Shown here in pieces: positions 35,530-47,357 of a stretch of 64,000 nucleotides of DNA. Location: assembly GCA_003254905.1 (NCBI GenBank), contig QANU01106956.1:2705-66704 (forward strand), in the 5' to 3' direction. Source of the stretch: Nissolia schottii (taxonomy: Eukaryota; Streptophyta; Magnoliopsida; Fabales; Fabaceae). The first letter of the stretch is position 1. Each line of letters opens with the position of its first letter. The notes beneath the pieces were generated by a model, which had not been told where the DNA came from, did no database searches, and was given only the letters and a program-made list of their open reading frames with translations. Position numbers and translations under genes: made by a program.

Positions 35530-37645
35530 CAAAATGAACCTAAGCTAGCTATCGACGACATCATGGTGTCAACCTCTTGGGACATGATATTTTCCTCCCA
35601 TGTGGCATGTTAGTGTGCGCCTCGGACGACTTGAGCAGCGTGGATGCTGCTGCTGAGCTCCTCTTTGGGGCCCATCTTCACCTTGTGATCCAGTGGAGAT
35701 GCTGGAGAAGATGCTGCCTACACCAAGACAGCGAGAAGATCCCGCTCCATGGCAATTGTGTTGAGAAGGGAGTGTTAGGCCCAACACTAGCACCTGATTG
35801 GGGGGATGTTAGCAAGAACTGTCGAATTTGCTCCACATCCTCGTTGGTCCCGAAGAACTTGTCCTCCTAGTGCGGTGTAGCCGAGATCTGTGGGCGAGAT
35901 CGATAGACATTGCCATCATCCACTGGAGTCTGCGGCTCCAGCGAGAAAACCTGCCTAAAGACAACCTAGTGTCAACCCGACCAGAAGCATAGAATGTCGA
36001 CGTAGGCAAAAATCTAGGATATTGCTCCTATTGCTACCAAAACCCCACCGACGCCTCCCCTCTTGGATAGTGACTACTAGATGCATATCATTATTGCTGG
36101 GAGGGGGCTCGGGCTCAGTAGACTTGTCATCCATGCCGGCATCCGCATATGGATGTTGCTGCTGGGGGTGCTCCAGCTTGTTATCCATAGGAATATCAAA
36201 GTCCTCGATATCAAAGTCAAAATCATCGAGGTCTTCGTATTGTCACTCAGATGCACATGTCCTTCCCCTCCTCTTAACTAGTAGTGTACACCGGTCAGGA
36301 GCGGGAGTAGGGACTACAACTCGAGGTGGCCCAACAGGAGCCTCGTAAGGAACATCTGCCGGTAACTCCCTCAATGTCATTCAAAGCAAATCGTAGAAAC
36401 CTCTACGACAAGTCCCCTTACCATTAAAAGTACTAGAGGGAGGGCTTGGAGTTTTCAGAAAGGGAGTATGGCACTACCCTATCTGGGCGAGCATCTCATG
36501 TCTCGTGCCATCTAGCATGAAATATATGCCATTCGATCCCCTCAGACCCCTTTGCCTAATCGTCTTAGACCCACACAGGTATCGACGCATGAACGACTGC
36601 ATTGTTAAATGACGTCCAAATAAACTGCAAAATTAAAATAAAACAGATTTTAGACTAAACCATAAACCAATGTATCATAAATGAATTGATAATTGGAAAC
36701 ATAGAAAGGTAACTTGTTTGGCTCACCCCGTATATGCCAAGCTGGCCAAGATAATATATGAGTCGAGTCTCCTTCGATGGCTTAGTGCTCATCTTACCAT
36801 AACGCCATCTGCACAACAAAAATACAATTTCATGTTAGAAATCAATGATTCAAATACATTAATATTCATCAGCTAAAAAAATAAACTAAAATATTTATCA
36901 TATGTACCTTGTAGCCAATGGGAACATAGTATGTCCACTAGGATGAGCTAGCTAGGGCATTCTCATACATGCCCATATGTGTAGCAACACAACACAACCT
37001 CCAAACTCAATCACAGTAAATTTGGTAGCGCGACACAACTCTTGATACAGAGTTGCCAAGACTACTGACCCCCCGGTTGTATGTCCTCGTCTCCGTCAAG
37101 TCCTCAAGTAGCTGGAGAAACTTCAGGTGCACTTGGTTTCCCAATTTGTCACACAAGAGGAACCCTCTGATCATGAACAAAATGTATGCTTGGGTGCACC
37201 ATAGAATCGTTAGTTCGTCTGTTTGCCTCTGTTAGGTCAATTAAAGGTACATGCTCTAGACCCACTTAAGGTAGACATTGGATCCCTTTCTAAAATACTA
37301 TGGGGGACTTTCTCTAAGCAGCTCCTCACATAGTGCCCACTGACTCCTTCCCTCAAAGTGAGTCCCCAATCTCCAATCCATCCGGTAACAGCACGACCTT
37401 CATTGGGAAGGATGAGTATTGCTGCAATGTCCTAGAGTGTGACTGTGCACTAGCCATATGGTAGATGAAAAGTGTGAGTCTCAGGACGTCACCTCTCTAA
37501 CAGGACACTAACCAATGCCTTGTCATGCTGGCTTGATGCACGCAACATTCAAAATCTGGCAGGCAGCAGTCCCTACCCATCAGCGGATGTGGCTCATGAA
37601 AATGTGCGTATCGTCAAGTCTTCTAACACATGAGCCTACAAAATT
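35530..37645 (-). pseudogene. Plant mobile domain (PMD, MAIN-like) pseudogene
   Basis: Minus-strand frames carry the PMD hallmark at about 37482-37381: ETHTFHLPYG, stop, CTVTL, stop, DIAAILILPNEGRAVTG. It continues in frame as WIGDWGLTLREGVSGHYVRS and, after a frameshift near 37230, as QAYILFMIRGFLLCDKLGNQ and VHLKFLQLLEDL, then YVPIGYK. Further pieces near 36800-36730 (RYGKMSTKPSKETRLIYYL) and 36600-36480 (QSFMRRYLCGSKTI) look like later exons. A proline/acid-rich tail follows to about 35560. At least four in-frame stops and one frameshift mean it is dead as read. PMD proteins related to MAIN act in the nucleus in genome stability and TE silencing. Transposon-borne copies have unknown function. 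Confidence 0.8.
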
Positions 37646-37729
37646 ACATAAAAAAGGGTATTCAGAGTAATTATGCTCATAAAAAGTGACTTAAAATAAA
37701 ATTATAAAATACGACAACACATGCTGCAT

Positions 37730-38160
37730 TTAAGTTCCCAAAAACTCTAAAGATCAATTCTTTTACAGTGAAATCCATAAATTAATTGAGAACTATAGCA
37801 TTCAAGTTCCCAAAAACTCTATAGATCTAACAGATACCTTATCAATTTACAAAAATTCTATAGATCTAACATTCAAACTCAATAAAATACTCTATCTTAG
37901 TAATTTACCGAAAAAATTTATATATACCTTATCAATCTACAATAACTCTATACATCTAACTAACATTTAAGCTCAATAAAATACTCATTTGAACTAACAT
38001 TCAAGATCAATAACAACATTTGTCTATTCATCTAACTAACATAATGCTAACATTCATAGATCTGACTATTTATCAAGTTCAAGTTCAATAGATATAACTA
38101 ATATTCAAGTTCAATAACATTTTATCAATTTACCGAACAATTTATCTATTTAACTATAAA
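37730..38160. repeat. Degenerate AT-rich tandem phrases
   Basis: Variants of ATCTAACATTCAAGTTCAAT and CAATAAAATACTC recur irregularly at least eight times upstream of the PMD pseudogene frame. There is no coding signal. Confidence 0.6.
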
Positions 38161-38469
38161 TCTACACTTCCATTTTTTACCTACACTAACCTAACCTTTG
38201 TCTTATCAATCTACAACACTCGCACAAATAAAAACACAAAAATGTTGTGATAAAAATATTTACATACCTGGATGTTCACTCGAGGTTGGATGTGGTCGAC
38301 CTCATTCAGACACATCAAGTTTGCACATTCCATTACACTACGAACCAAAATATCAACCCCACAAGATTTCTAGAGAGAGAAAGAGATTTTTTAGAGAGAT
38401 ACAGAGTTTGAAATATGAATGAGTCGGTTTAAACCGACTCCTTTATATAGAGCTCACACAAGAGTCAAT

Positions 38470-38698
38470 TTGAATCGATTATTATTTTTTTTTTAAAAAT
38501 GAATTTTTATTACAGGAGTCGATTTAAATTGATTCTTGTTTTTTTAAAAAATTAATTATTGTTTAAATGGGAATCGATTTAAATCGACTCCCTTTATAAG
38601 AAAATTAGTTAATTTTAAAAATAACTTTCAAATTTGTTCATTGTGAAATAAACAATTTCTATGTTTTATTGTAGGAAATTTTCCCATATAGTTTCTCC
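38470..38698. repeat. Right TIR of the PMD element
   Basis: It is the inverted counterpart of 35025-35215. It carries several copies of the GTCGATTTAAATCGACTC palindrome, the clearest at 38573-38591; a related GAGTCGGTTTAAACCGACTC lies just inside at 38422-38441. Confidence 0.65.
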
Positions 38699-39184
38699 TA
38701 TGAGATTTTCTTTAACTTGATATTTTTGCACCAACAAATAAATATAACTAAGAATCATAATAATAATTGAGAGAGCATGGCTCACAATAAAAAGGGTAGT
38801 GTTATTTTGACACTAAACTTAGTGTAGCCACTCAGTCATCCCTCTTACAAACATCATAAAGCTCACATTCACATTAATTGATGTAAGTGCGAATTACATA
38901 TTGTTTGTGAGAAAGGCGATCAAGTGACTACACAAGTTTGAAGTCAAAGCAACATTTTTCCAATAAAAATAATTGAGTGATCCTACACATGAATTTTCTT
39001 CACTTCCGTTAAAGAAAAACACATTTTGTGTGCATGTATATAATTTATTAGAATAAGTTATATTTAGCATTTGGTCCTCATCAACAACCATGCATGGATC
39101 CATCATAGAGTAAGGGACATAGAAGAGATATTTCATCTTTTCTGGTAACGCAGATTGCTTATATTTTGTTGAGAAATGTAACAT
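38699..39184. other. Spacer between inner and outer inverted repeats
   Basis: A minus-strand frame of 103 codons (39205-38894) overlaps the outer repeat. I recognise no domain in it and treat it as chance or a fragment of the outer element's old gene. Confidence 0.3.
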
Positions 39185-39820
39185 GTATAACTCAAAATCT
39201 ATCAACTATTATATAACCTATTTTTTTTAATGTGTTTCTTCTCATTTTTTTTATTCTTTATTTTCTCTCTCTTCTTCCTTAATCTCCCATAATTTTTTTT
39301 TCCGTTTTATTCATTATGAATCCAAGAATTTTCATTTTCGTTTTCATCAAATTTGTTATTTTCGTTTTCTCAAAATTTGTCAAATGTTTGTGCATGTGTG
39401 TGGAACTGTTTTTGCATACTTGTTCAAAAGTTTGTGCATGTCAGGTTGATTAAAAGTTTGTGCATGTGAACACAAAAGTTTTCTTCTTCATCTTCATTTA
39501 CATTTTCGTCATATTTTTTGTTTCTAGTTGTTGAAAAGTATGTGCACGTCTGTTCAAAAATTTATGCATATGCTTTAAAATGTTTGTACATGGTAGAGAA
39601 TGAGTAAGCGTGTGAGTGAGGAGATGGAGAGAGTGTGTGACAATTACTTTTTGCTATTTAATATGCCACAAATTTAGTTTAATTTAGTTTTATATTTAAA
39701 AAATTTGTGCGTGTGTGCGCAAAAAATGTTTATATATATATATATATATAAAAGTTTGTACACTTAATATTATTTTGTATACCATGGATTAACAACATTT
39801 GAATTGTAGCTTAGCATTAC
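39185..39820. repeat. Right arm of the long outer inverted repeat
   Basis: It pairs in inverted orientation with 34043-34682. TTTGTGCATG units lie at 39387, 39431 and 39457, and an AT run lies at 39729-39750. Together the two arms look like the TIRs of an older element into which the PMD element inserted. Confidence 0.75.
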
Positions 39821-40629
39821 TGCATTTTATTTAGGTTTAATTTAGTGAGCTCGTGAGTTAAGGAACTCGCTCCCACGCCACTTATTCTCTTAGTTGTCAA
39901 AATAATTTATAAAGAACAAAATCCCAGCGACAATACCAACTCCCAATACTCTGGAATTTCACTTTCAAAATTCCGATTCTCCAGAACAACGATTTGGAAT
40001 TAACAAGAACATTGCTGAACATAGAATTCCCACGAGAGTTAATGAGAACAACATCCCAAAATCTCATTCTCACGCTCTATATGGTCCCATATATACTACA
40101 ACTCTCTTTAGAAGCGAACAGGGAAATAAACAGTTTCTGCCCCCATGTGCACTTCTGCCACTGCCTGCCCCCAAAAACTTCACTCTCTCCTTTCTGTTTT
40201 TATCAGACCTACACAACTCACCACCCCTAAAGAAGACAAAGCCCAACCAATGGCTTTTAAACCGTCTTACACAGTTACACGGATATAGCGCGCCTCTGTT
40301 CTCTTTATTATACCATTTATTTATCTTCCTTTCAAGTCACATGCAAAATTGAGTAAAAGGAAGCCCTCGAGTCGAGAAAATAAATGCCGGAAACTCCTCA
40401 AATCATTGTCTTCATTCTTCAACCCACAAGGGAAATCATTGTTTAATTTATTATTATATTTAGAAGGAGTATGTTGATATTCATTCATGTAAAACCTAGT
40501 TTTGGTACATAGTACTCCGTATCGATCACTTCTTTTATCCACTTTTTGATGTCCATTTTAAGGAAAAGCACATATTAAACCATCATTTAAGTAGCACTGA
40601 GATGAAAAAAAAAATAGAGTCAGATGATC
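39821..40629. other. Intergenic, promoter-like sequence without a gene
   Basis: A CT-rich stretch with TATATGGTCCCATATATACT at about 40078-40097 resembles a plant promoter and leader. No conserved frame follows before the gap. Confidence 0.3.
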
Positions 40630-40738
40630 NNNNNNNNNNNNNNNNNNNNNNNNNNNNNNNNNNNNNNNNNNNNNNNNNNNNNNNNNNNNNNNNNNNNNNN
40701 NNNNNNNNNNNNNNNNNNNNNNNNNNNNNNNNNNNNNN
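40630..40738. other. Assembly gap of 109 Ns
   Basis: Unknown bases end directly against a TA microsatellite (40739-40762). The gap probably arose because the dinucleotide run could not be assembled. Confidence 0.98.
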
Positions 40739-40844
40739 TATATATATATATATATATATATAAAAGAATCACATATAATTTGGAACGCAGGGATATAACA
40801 TTATACAATATAAGATAGCGAATAGAGAAATTTGTGTATGAATG

Positions 40845-41100
40845 CTCCCCTTGTCTCAAATTATATGTCACCTTACCCAATTTTTTTGTCCCAAGTTATA
40901 TGTTATTCTCTTTTTAGATAACATTTATTGATAAATTTTCAATCATGTCCTCAATTTATTTTTTTGAGAATGTTAAGTAGTATTATACTAAACTAAACAA
41001 GAGTAATTTAATAAAATTACTTCTTAAATTACTTTTAATTTTAGGTTTCTTAATATTCCTGCATCTAGTGAAAGTGACATATAATTTGGGACGAAGGGAG
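40845..41100. mobile_element. Stowaway-like MITE
   Basis: The left end CTCCCCTTGTCTCAAATTAT and the inverted right end CTCCCTTCGTCCCAAATTAT match well and have the CTCCCTCCGT form of Stowaway (Tc1/mariner-type) MITEs. The right flank is TA as expected; the left is TG, a likely decayed TA. Confidence 0.8.
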
Positions 41101-41102
41101 TA

Positions 41103-41342
41103 TAATTCTTATATCTTATATTTAGGCACACTTTCAATAAAATTAAGTTTCATTAACTTTATTAATTTTACACTCACCCTTTTTTTTTAGATAAGTCAGT
41201 TTTATTCCATTGCGAATAAAAGGAAACAACACCCTTGCTTTTTTCGAGAGAAAATTAAGATATAACAAACTTTCCAATTTACACTCACTTGTTTCTTGAT
41301 CCTACCTTAATAAAGTGTGTCTAAATATGAGATGTTAGAGTT
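41103..41342. mobile_element. MITE-like inverted repeat
   Basis: The left arm AATTCTTATATCTTATATTT and the inverted right arm AACTCTAACATCTCATATTT continue into AGGCACACTTT / AGACACACTTT. It is about 240 bases, noncoding, and starts within three bases of the preceding Stowaway-like element. Confidence 0.65.
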
Positions 41343-41674
41343 GCATCTGCACAAAAATCGAGAGATAAAAGTTTTTACTATTGATAATTGGGTTTTGTGG
41401 TTTGAATCAAACACTATCTTTGAGTGAGATAGAACAATATCCTATAATGTAGTTTTAAATTATAGAACTCACGTGAAAGGATACTCTAAAGAGAGATTCC
41501 TTATTTTAGAGGGTAAAATGAGAAATTGCACCATTAGATTAATAAAGTAAAAAAGTAGGCCCATCTTACTTTATTGATTTAATGGTAATATATTTCATTT
41601 CACTTTTTAAAGTGAGAGATTATATATTTCTCTCTAGCTGGTTGGACATTTATTATTTCTATTTTTTTATTAAA

Positions 41675-42035
41675 GGCTTGGTATTTATTTAGTCCCGTTA
41701 TTCATATACATCAAAAATAGCCACCTAACAAAGAAACAAATATTACAAAATAAAAAGACAAACATTATATACCAGAGAAGCGAACATTGTTACTGAACAT
41801 TTTTTCCTGTCTGCGCACACATGAATTTAGTATTGCTACAAAACACGAAACAAATATTGTCACCAAACATTTCTATGTCTTCATCCACACGTGTTTAATA
41901 TTATTTTCATTTTCTGTGTTTGACAATGTTTGTTTTTCTGTTTTATAACGTTTGTTTCATTATTTTGGTGATTATTAGGTGACTACTTTTAAGGTGTTAC
42001 ATTTTTGGTATTTATGTGGTTGTTCTAACGAAGGC
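41675..42035. mobile_element. Diverged inverted-repeat element
   Basis: Arms share GCCACCTAACAAAGAAACAA on the left against inverted GTCACCTAATAATCACCAAA then ATGAAACAAACG on the right. The interior repeats CAAACATT-type phrases in both orientations. The ends are approximate. Confidence 0.45.
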
Positions 42036-44280
42036 TTTGATACCGTATAAAGTTTATATTTTGTTAGACATACCACATTCAGTCTAATTGAACCGTATTA
42101 TTGATTAATTTTGTTCTAGTACGGAAGTGGAAGGTTTACCTTGTCTTCTTTCAAGGAGTTGTTTCACTGTGATTTGGACTTGCATCCTTCTCTTACAGGT
42201 TGAGATTACTTGCCACCTCAATCAATAATTTGTTGCTATATTGAAATTCATATCAAACATCAATTTAGTTGAACCCTTAAAAGCTAACTCAATAAAAGAA
42301 AATTGTGCAAGTTATTATAAGCGGAAACAATAGCTTCATACCCTGTAGAGGTAGGACTTAACAATATCTGTGTGGAGAAAGTGAAAGCTATTCTCTCCAA
42401 TGACCTTGCTAGTAACCAAAAAAAAAAAAAAAAGCCATTTAAGTCAAAGGGGTGTTCCATCAAAATTCCGTTAGAGGAATACCATCAGAAGAAAGGACGC
42501 AGAATGATCGCCTTGTGTCCTACAGCGATTTATGCATCAATTTTGACTACCTATGGTTACACAGCTTCATAGGGGAGTTGGAGTTCACGTTTCATTCTGA
42601 AATTCTTAATAATTCTGTACTTGTCATTAAATGTGAGTATATGTCAACATTTATCGAAAGTTAAGTTTGTGTGAGAAATAGTTCTTGGTATGATATTATA
42701 GTTATGACTAAGTGGTTTAAAGTTTGATTGTTGTTGATCCTCATTTTTAAAGTGTTTATGCTTCAGGTAAAAAAGAATTTTCATGTTAAACTTGTTAAGA
42801 TATAAAATCATTCAATTGCCTCATAAGTGTAGAGTTCGGTCATCGTTTGTACCATTCTTCTGATAAATGTTGTCCACCTTTCATTTGAAAATAAGTTCTT
42901 GCATGAGAGAGCATGCCAAGATGTGAAAGTTTTTGGAAGATATAATTTTTTATATAGTATCAAAGTTTTTATGATTAATAGATCTAAAGTTAAATGAATT
43001 TTTTCGTGAAGGGTATGTTAAGATATAAAATCATTCAACTATTTACTTAATAACTTAAGCTTTTGGAAGAAGCAATCATTTGCTGTCTACCTGAGTGTTT
43101 TGACACAAGGTATCCAATAAAAAAATTGTGTTGATACCTAAATCATACATACAGAAGAAAAAACAAATTCGCGTTGGTACTTGTTAGGGCATATTACCAC
43201 TGTTGGGATAATATTCTCTCTGTGATTAAAAAAAAGAAAAGCACAATATCATAGCCAATTTTTTAAAAGGATTGATTCCGCAGTAGGTAGCAAAATTTTG
43301 GAGGGATTTAGAAGAGAGAGAGGGTTTTAGGAGGTAGAGAAAAAGGTGAGGAAGAATGGATTTATGTGTAAGGGGGATGCTAACTTCAACAACCCTCTGG
43401 TGTTGTGATGACAATAATACAAAGGAAAAGGGAATCAATGTTGGGATGTATCTGACTTTATATGGTTTTTCAAAAGCTCAAGAAGTGTGTTTTATGGATT
43501 AATTTAATTAGTAAGCTCAGTTATCTCTCTGTTGGAAATGTCAGTGAGGTATACTGAATGAATGGGAAAAAGGGGGGCTCTCACGATATTCCATGCAGTT
43601 CTCACTCAGATCCTTTCACCCCTTAAACCCCACAAACATGCCCTAATAATCTCAATCTTAAAACCAATAAGTTCACAAATAGAATACAATATATATCCCT
43701 CTCTTTGAAATTCTCAAACAAAAGCATTAATTTACCATACACACTCTCTGTCATGCAGTCTAATGGGAGACTTCAACCTTAAGCACCGTATAACCCACAT
43801 GCAGAATAATGAACTAACTATTTTTTTTTATGTTGATCCATTCCAAATTTAAAAGACATGCCTCAATCATTTCTGTCAATTAACAATGGAAATAGAACTA
43901 CTCTCCTGTGGGACTGGACTTGTTGCTCAATAAATTACGATATCTTATAGTAGGCCTAATGGTAAAGAAAATAAATAAACATGGTATAGTGTAAGCTAAC
44001 TAACTAGCAAGGTTGAAGTTATAATTTCTCGGATGATGCTACAAGTTGTAAGACTTGAAAGTAACGATTCAAAACAATAATAATCAACCTGTAGTAATTG
44101 GCCACAATCTATCTGTGATTGCAATATGTTGTTGTCATCTCAGATCCAATCAAACTTACTTGAAAAAAGCTTCCTCGGAAGGAATAATTAAAAGAAGTAA
44201 GCAAACGACAAGAGTGAAAGCAATCTATGTTCATCATAAACATCGGGTATATATATATTTATTATTCTCTATGTTTGCTA
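42036..44280. other. Intergenic region 3' of the zinc-finger gene
   Basis: No conserved gene is visible on either strand. The phrase AGATATAAAATCATTCAA occurs twice (about 42799 and 43022). The right end includes the 3' UTR of the minus-strand zinc-finger gene. Confidence 0.4.
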
Positions 44281-45021
44281 CTATACCTTGGAACGGTAAC
44301 CAAGCCTTAGCTCCAGATCTAGCTCCTCATGAGCGAAACTAGGGCTGAGCTCAAAAACCTGTGACTCAGCATCGTGTTGGTCCACTGAACTTGGTCTCGG
44401 GAACAACAGTAATGGAATTGACGAAGCATCCGTTTTCCTCTTCTTGAAACTCATGTCCGCCTCCTCTTGACCGGTCTCAAACTGCACAGCAGGTGGCTGA
44501 TTCCTGCACACATACAAGTTCATGCTCACGCCGCCGTCACCGGAATCCAACCCCCTTGGCGATTTGGAAGAATACCGAGCAAGAAGATCACGCGCAGGGT
44601 CATAATTAGGGTTTGTTTCAGGGCCCAACCCACAAAGAGGAGATTGGTATGATAAGAAGCCCAAAGAGGCAAGAGGGTTCTTGACATCAACAGGATCATT
44701 TTGTGGGCTGGATGGCGGCTGCTGCTGCTTCAGCCTCGCTCTATCCCTCCTATGGACGTTCATGTGGCCGCCCAGAGCCTGCGCTGACCTGAACTCTCTC
44801 CCGCAGAAGCTGCAAGAGTACGATCTCGGTGGCCACATGGAACCCGCAGCCCCGGCCGCGTCTTCTGCAAAGGCTTGCTCTTCCCACGAACCGTCGTCGT
44901 AGGAGGAAGAGGGGTACTGAGTAGCACCGTAATAATTTGTTGGACCGACTAGATTATTAGAGCTCATAGAGTACTGGTGTTTCCTCTTGGTCCACCTACA
45001 AGACGACTGGCCCCGATCCAT
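44281..45021 (-). CDS. SUPERMAN-type single C2H2 zinc-finger repressor
   Basis: A single exon codes for 246 residues. One plant-type zinc finger at residues 70-90 has Cys70, Cys73, His86 and His90 and the QALGGH core ([20 protein letters not shown]), preceded by [15 protein letters not shown] as in the SUPERMAN/RABBIT EARS/ZFP10 clade. The C-terminus ends in LDLELRLG (residues 234-241), an EAR repression motif that recruits TOPLESS-type corepressors. A basic KKRKTD at about 193-198 may serve as nuclear signal. Such proteins are nuclear DNA-binding repressors acting in flower, leaf or trichome development, but which of these applies cannot be told from sequence. Single-exon structure and length fit the family. 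The start codon is the first ATG, followed by a plausible N-terminus. Confidence 0.92.
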   Translation of the reverse strand: MDRGQSSCRWTKRKHQYSMSSNNLVGPTNYYGATQYPSSSYDDGSWEEQAFAEDAAGAAGSMWPPRSYSCSFCGREFRSAQALGGHMNVHRRDRARLKQQQPPSSPQNDPVDVKNPLASLGFLSYQSPLCGLGPETNPNYDPARDLLARYSSKSPRGLDSGDGGVSMNLYVCRNQPPAVQFETGQEEADMSFKKRKTDASSIPLLLFPRPSSVDQHDAESQVFELSPSFAHEELDLELRLGYRSKV

Positions 45022-45802
45022 TGTGATTCAGGGAAGGGATTAGAAAGAGAAGGCGTTGGAAGAGGACGTGATGGATGAAGTGATGATCCTATGTCTATAT
45101 CTATGAAGGGAACTACTGAAAGCTACATCAAGTCTACTACGGGAGGAACTTAAGATACAAGGAACAGGGAAGAGAGAGTTTATTGTGTGGAATGAGGTGA
45201 AGTGGTGGGTACTCCACCTTCACTGTCTCGGAGTGTATAGCTGACCTTTTTTTTTTTTTTTGGGTTTTATGTGGTTGGCTTCCAAAGCAGTCAAACAGAC
45301 ACCAGAATGAACGCTGTTAAGTTTCCTGCATTTTCTTTGTGAGGGGGAACCGTTAATGCGGCAATGGCTTGGAAAATTACGTGTGTGGGTCCTGAAAATG
45401 TGTCTTGCATAAGATGTGAGGTGGCTAAGGAAAATTCACTCAATAATGAAGAAACTTGGCATAAATCTTTTCAGAGAGATCCAGCTAGCTAAGGTGATGT
45501 CTTCGATTTTTTTTGTGCGGTAAACATGGAGAAATGTTGGGGCCGATGATAATATAAGTCCTGATTGTAAAAAGTTAGATTTTAACATCATTAAAGTGTG
45601 TGATATAATAAGGTTTGATATATAGAATAAAGTTTACTAGTATAAGATTTGTAGGTGTTAGATTTTAGTATATCATTCTAATCAAAAGTAAATTTATTAA
45701 ATAAATATATAAATAATATAATAGAAAATTAATAAATAAATATTATTATTCAAATAATTTTTATGTTTTAACTGTAATTATTTTAACTATTTCATATTTT
45801 TT

Positions 45803-45840
<38 letters not shown>

Positions 45841-46067
45841 CTAACATTTATCATTTATTTGTATTTTAATAAAATTATTTGTTATAATCAAATATAAAAA
45901 TAAAAATACACGATAGTTTCTCTATTATATAATTTAATATTTTATAATTGAATATAACAATAAATTATAGTAAGAAGTATTAATTTTTTATTAAACATTT
46001 AATTATAAATTTAAAAATAATATATGATGCACGTTTTCTTAAAGTGTGTTAAGAAAAACGAATACAC
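45022..46067. other. Upstream region of the zinc-finger gene, then AT-rich DNA
   Basis: The first 250 bases should hold the leader and promoter (minus strand); a T-run lies at 45247-45262. From 45550 the sequence is very AT-rich, with an AT microsatellite at about 45806-45838. No gene is seen. Confidence 0.4.
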
Positions 46068-47357
46068 TGATAAGTATATCGGGTTGCTTTACAACTATCC
46101 TAATACAACTGTTAAACAATTAGTTATTGAATTAATTAATGGTTAGGGTTACTAGCTATTGGCCTCTCTTGAGGGCTAACAACTCTCTTATCCTAGATTG
46201 ATCCCTTAATCTCTTAGTGAGGTCTAAACCTATTCAAAGGGTGAACGATCTACTTTCTGCCTTTTTCAAGACTACACAGGTCACATTTATTCCTCTCAAA
46301 GTTTCTCTCAACCGATGAATTATCTAACCATGACCTCCCTCACAATCTCTCTTGAGTATCATGCAAGGAGACAAAATAATTATATGGTGATCAAGCATAC
46401 AACAGTTAAATTAATCACAGATAGATATCGTTAACCAACATCAATAGAAACTAAATAAAAAATTGTAATTAAAATAACATTGTCAACAAGAGGTTACATT
46501 ATTGTCCTAACAAAAGACTTAATGCATAGTGGAAGTAAAGCAAGAGAGTAAAGATAAGAGAGATAGAAGCAAACACCATTGAAGAGAAAGGGAGATAGAC
46601 GACTAGTTAGGGGTGCAGAGCTCTCACATAAGGTCTCGGTGTTGGCTCTCTAGCCCCAGTTACCACCTCTAGGGTTGCCTCCTCTTCGAATCTGATTTTT
46701 CCCTACTTATTGGGGTTATTGGGGTTGTAATTATAAAGTTTGGACCCAAAATTAGGTAAAAAAAAAATGGTAAAATTCGAATTTTTGTCACTATCAGGCC
46801 GCTCAAGCAGCAATTTGGATTGCTCCAACGGTCGCACATTTTGCTCATTTTCTACATCACTACATTGTGATAATAAAAATGTCATAACTTTTGCTACTTA
46901 CGTTCGAATGAGCTGATGTAGTTCTCAAATTAAAGATAAGAGAAGGATATACAACTTTATAGTTAGAGCCAAGTCTGAGATTCACCCTTCATCAAAGTGA
47001 AAATGATATGACAAAGTCAGCATGAAAACAATTTCAGCATATCTTCACCCAAATATTTTTGGATTGCACTCAGTTAATCTTTTTCTTATCAAATCTTCTC
47101 TTCTAATCTTTTCCTCAATCTTATCTTTTACCTTCTTCCAATATTCATTAAACCTCTTGGAAATTTATTTATCTACAATTTAAATGAAAATTACAAAAAA
47201 AAAAGAGATAAAACTAATAAAATGTAAATAATTCTACTAAATGCATACTATTCTAATTTGTACCTAAAAATATATGAAATTAAACTAAAAGTCCTAGAAA
47301 CTTATTAAAAATACATAGGAAACAAGCAAATGAAATACTCAAATTAGAGAGTTATCA
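46068..47357 (-). mobile_element. Athila/Tat-like gypsy LTR, probably 3' LTR remnant
   Basis: Minus-strand sequence runs from TGATAACTCTC (47357) to ATACTTATCA (46068), with TGATAA/TTATCA inverted ends. Its size (1290 bases) and layout resemble the LTR at 31.2-32.6 kb. Immediately upstream in the minus sense is AAAATGAGGGGTG (47370-47358), a plausible polypurine tract, which suggests a 3' LTR. No flanking target duplication matches (TACAC against CACCC). Confidence 0.6.

Larger units (their letters stand above)
35025..38698 (-). mobile_element. TIR element carrying a plant-mobile-domain pseudogene
   Basis: Imperfect terminal inverted repeats of about 190-230 bases (35025-35215 and 38470-38698) enclose a PMD pseudogene. 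The arms share GGATATATAGTTAGAAATTT against inverted GGAGAAACTATATGGGAAAA, then TTTGAAAGTTAT, TATAAAGGGA and repeated palindromic GTCGATTTAAATCGACTCC-like motifs. PMD genes are known both as cellular genes (MAIN, MAIL1) and as captured passengers in Mutator-like and gypsy elements. The long TIRs favour a Mutator-like DNA transposon, but no 9-base duplication was confirmed. Confidence 0.6.

Noticed and set aside
35577..36348. Plus-strand frames of about 100 codons across the PMD pseudogene
   Set aside because: They are shadows of the minus-strand PMD C-terminal coding sequence.
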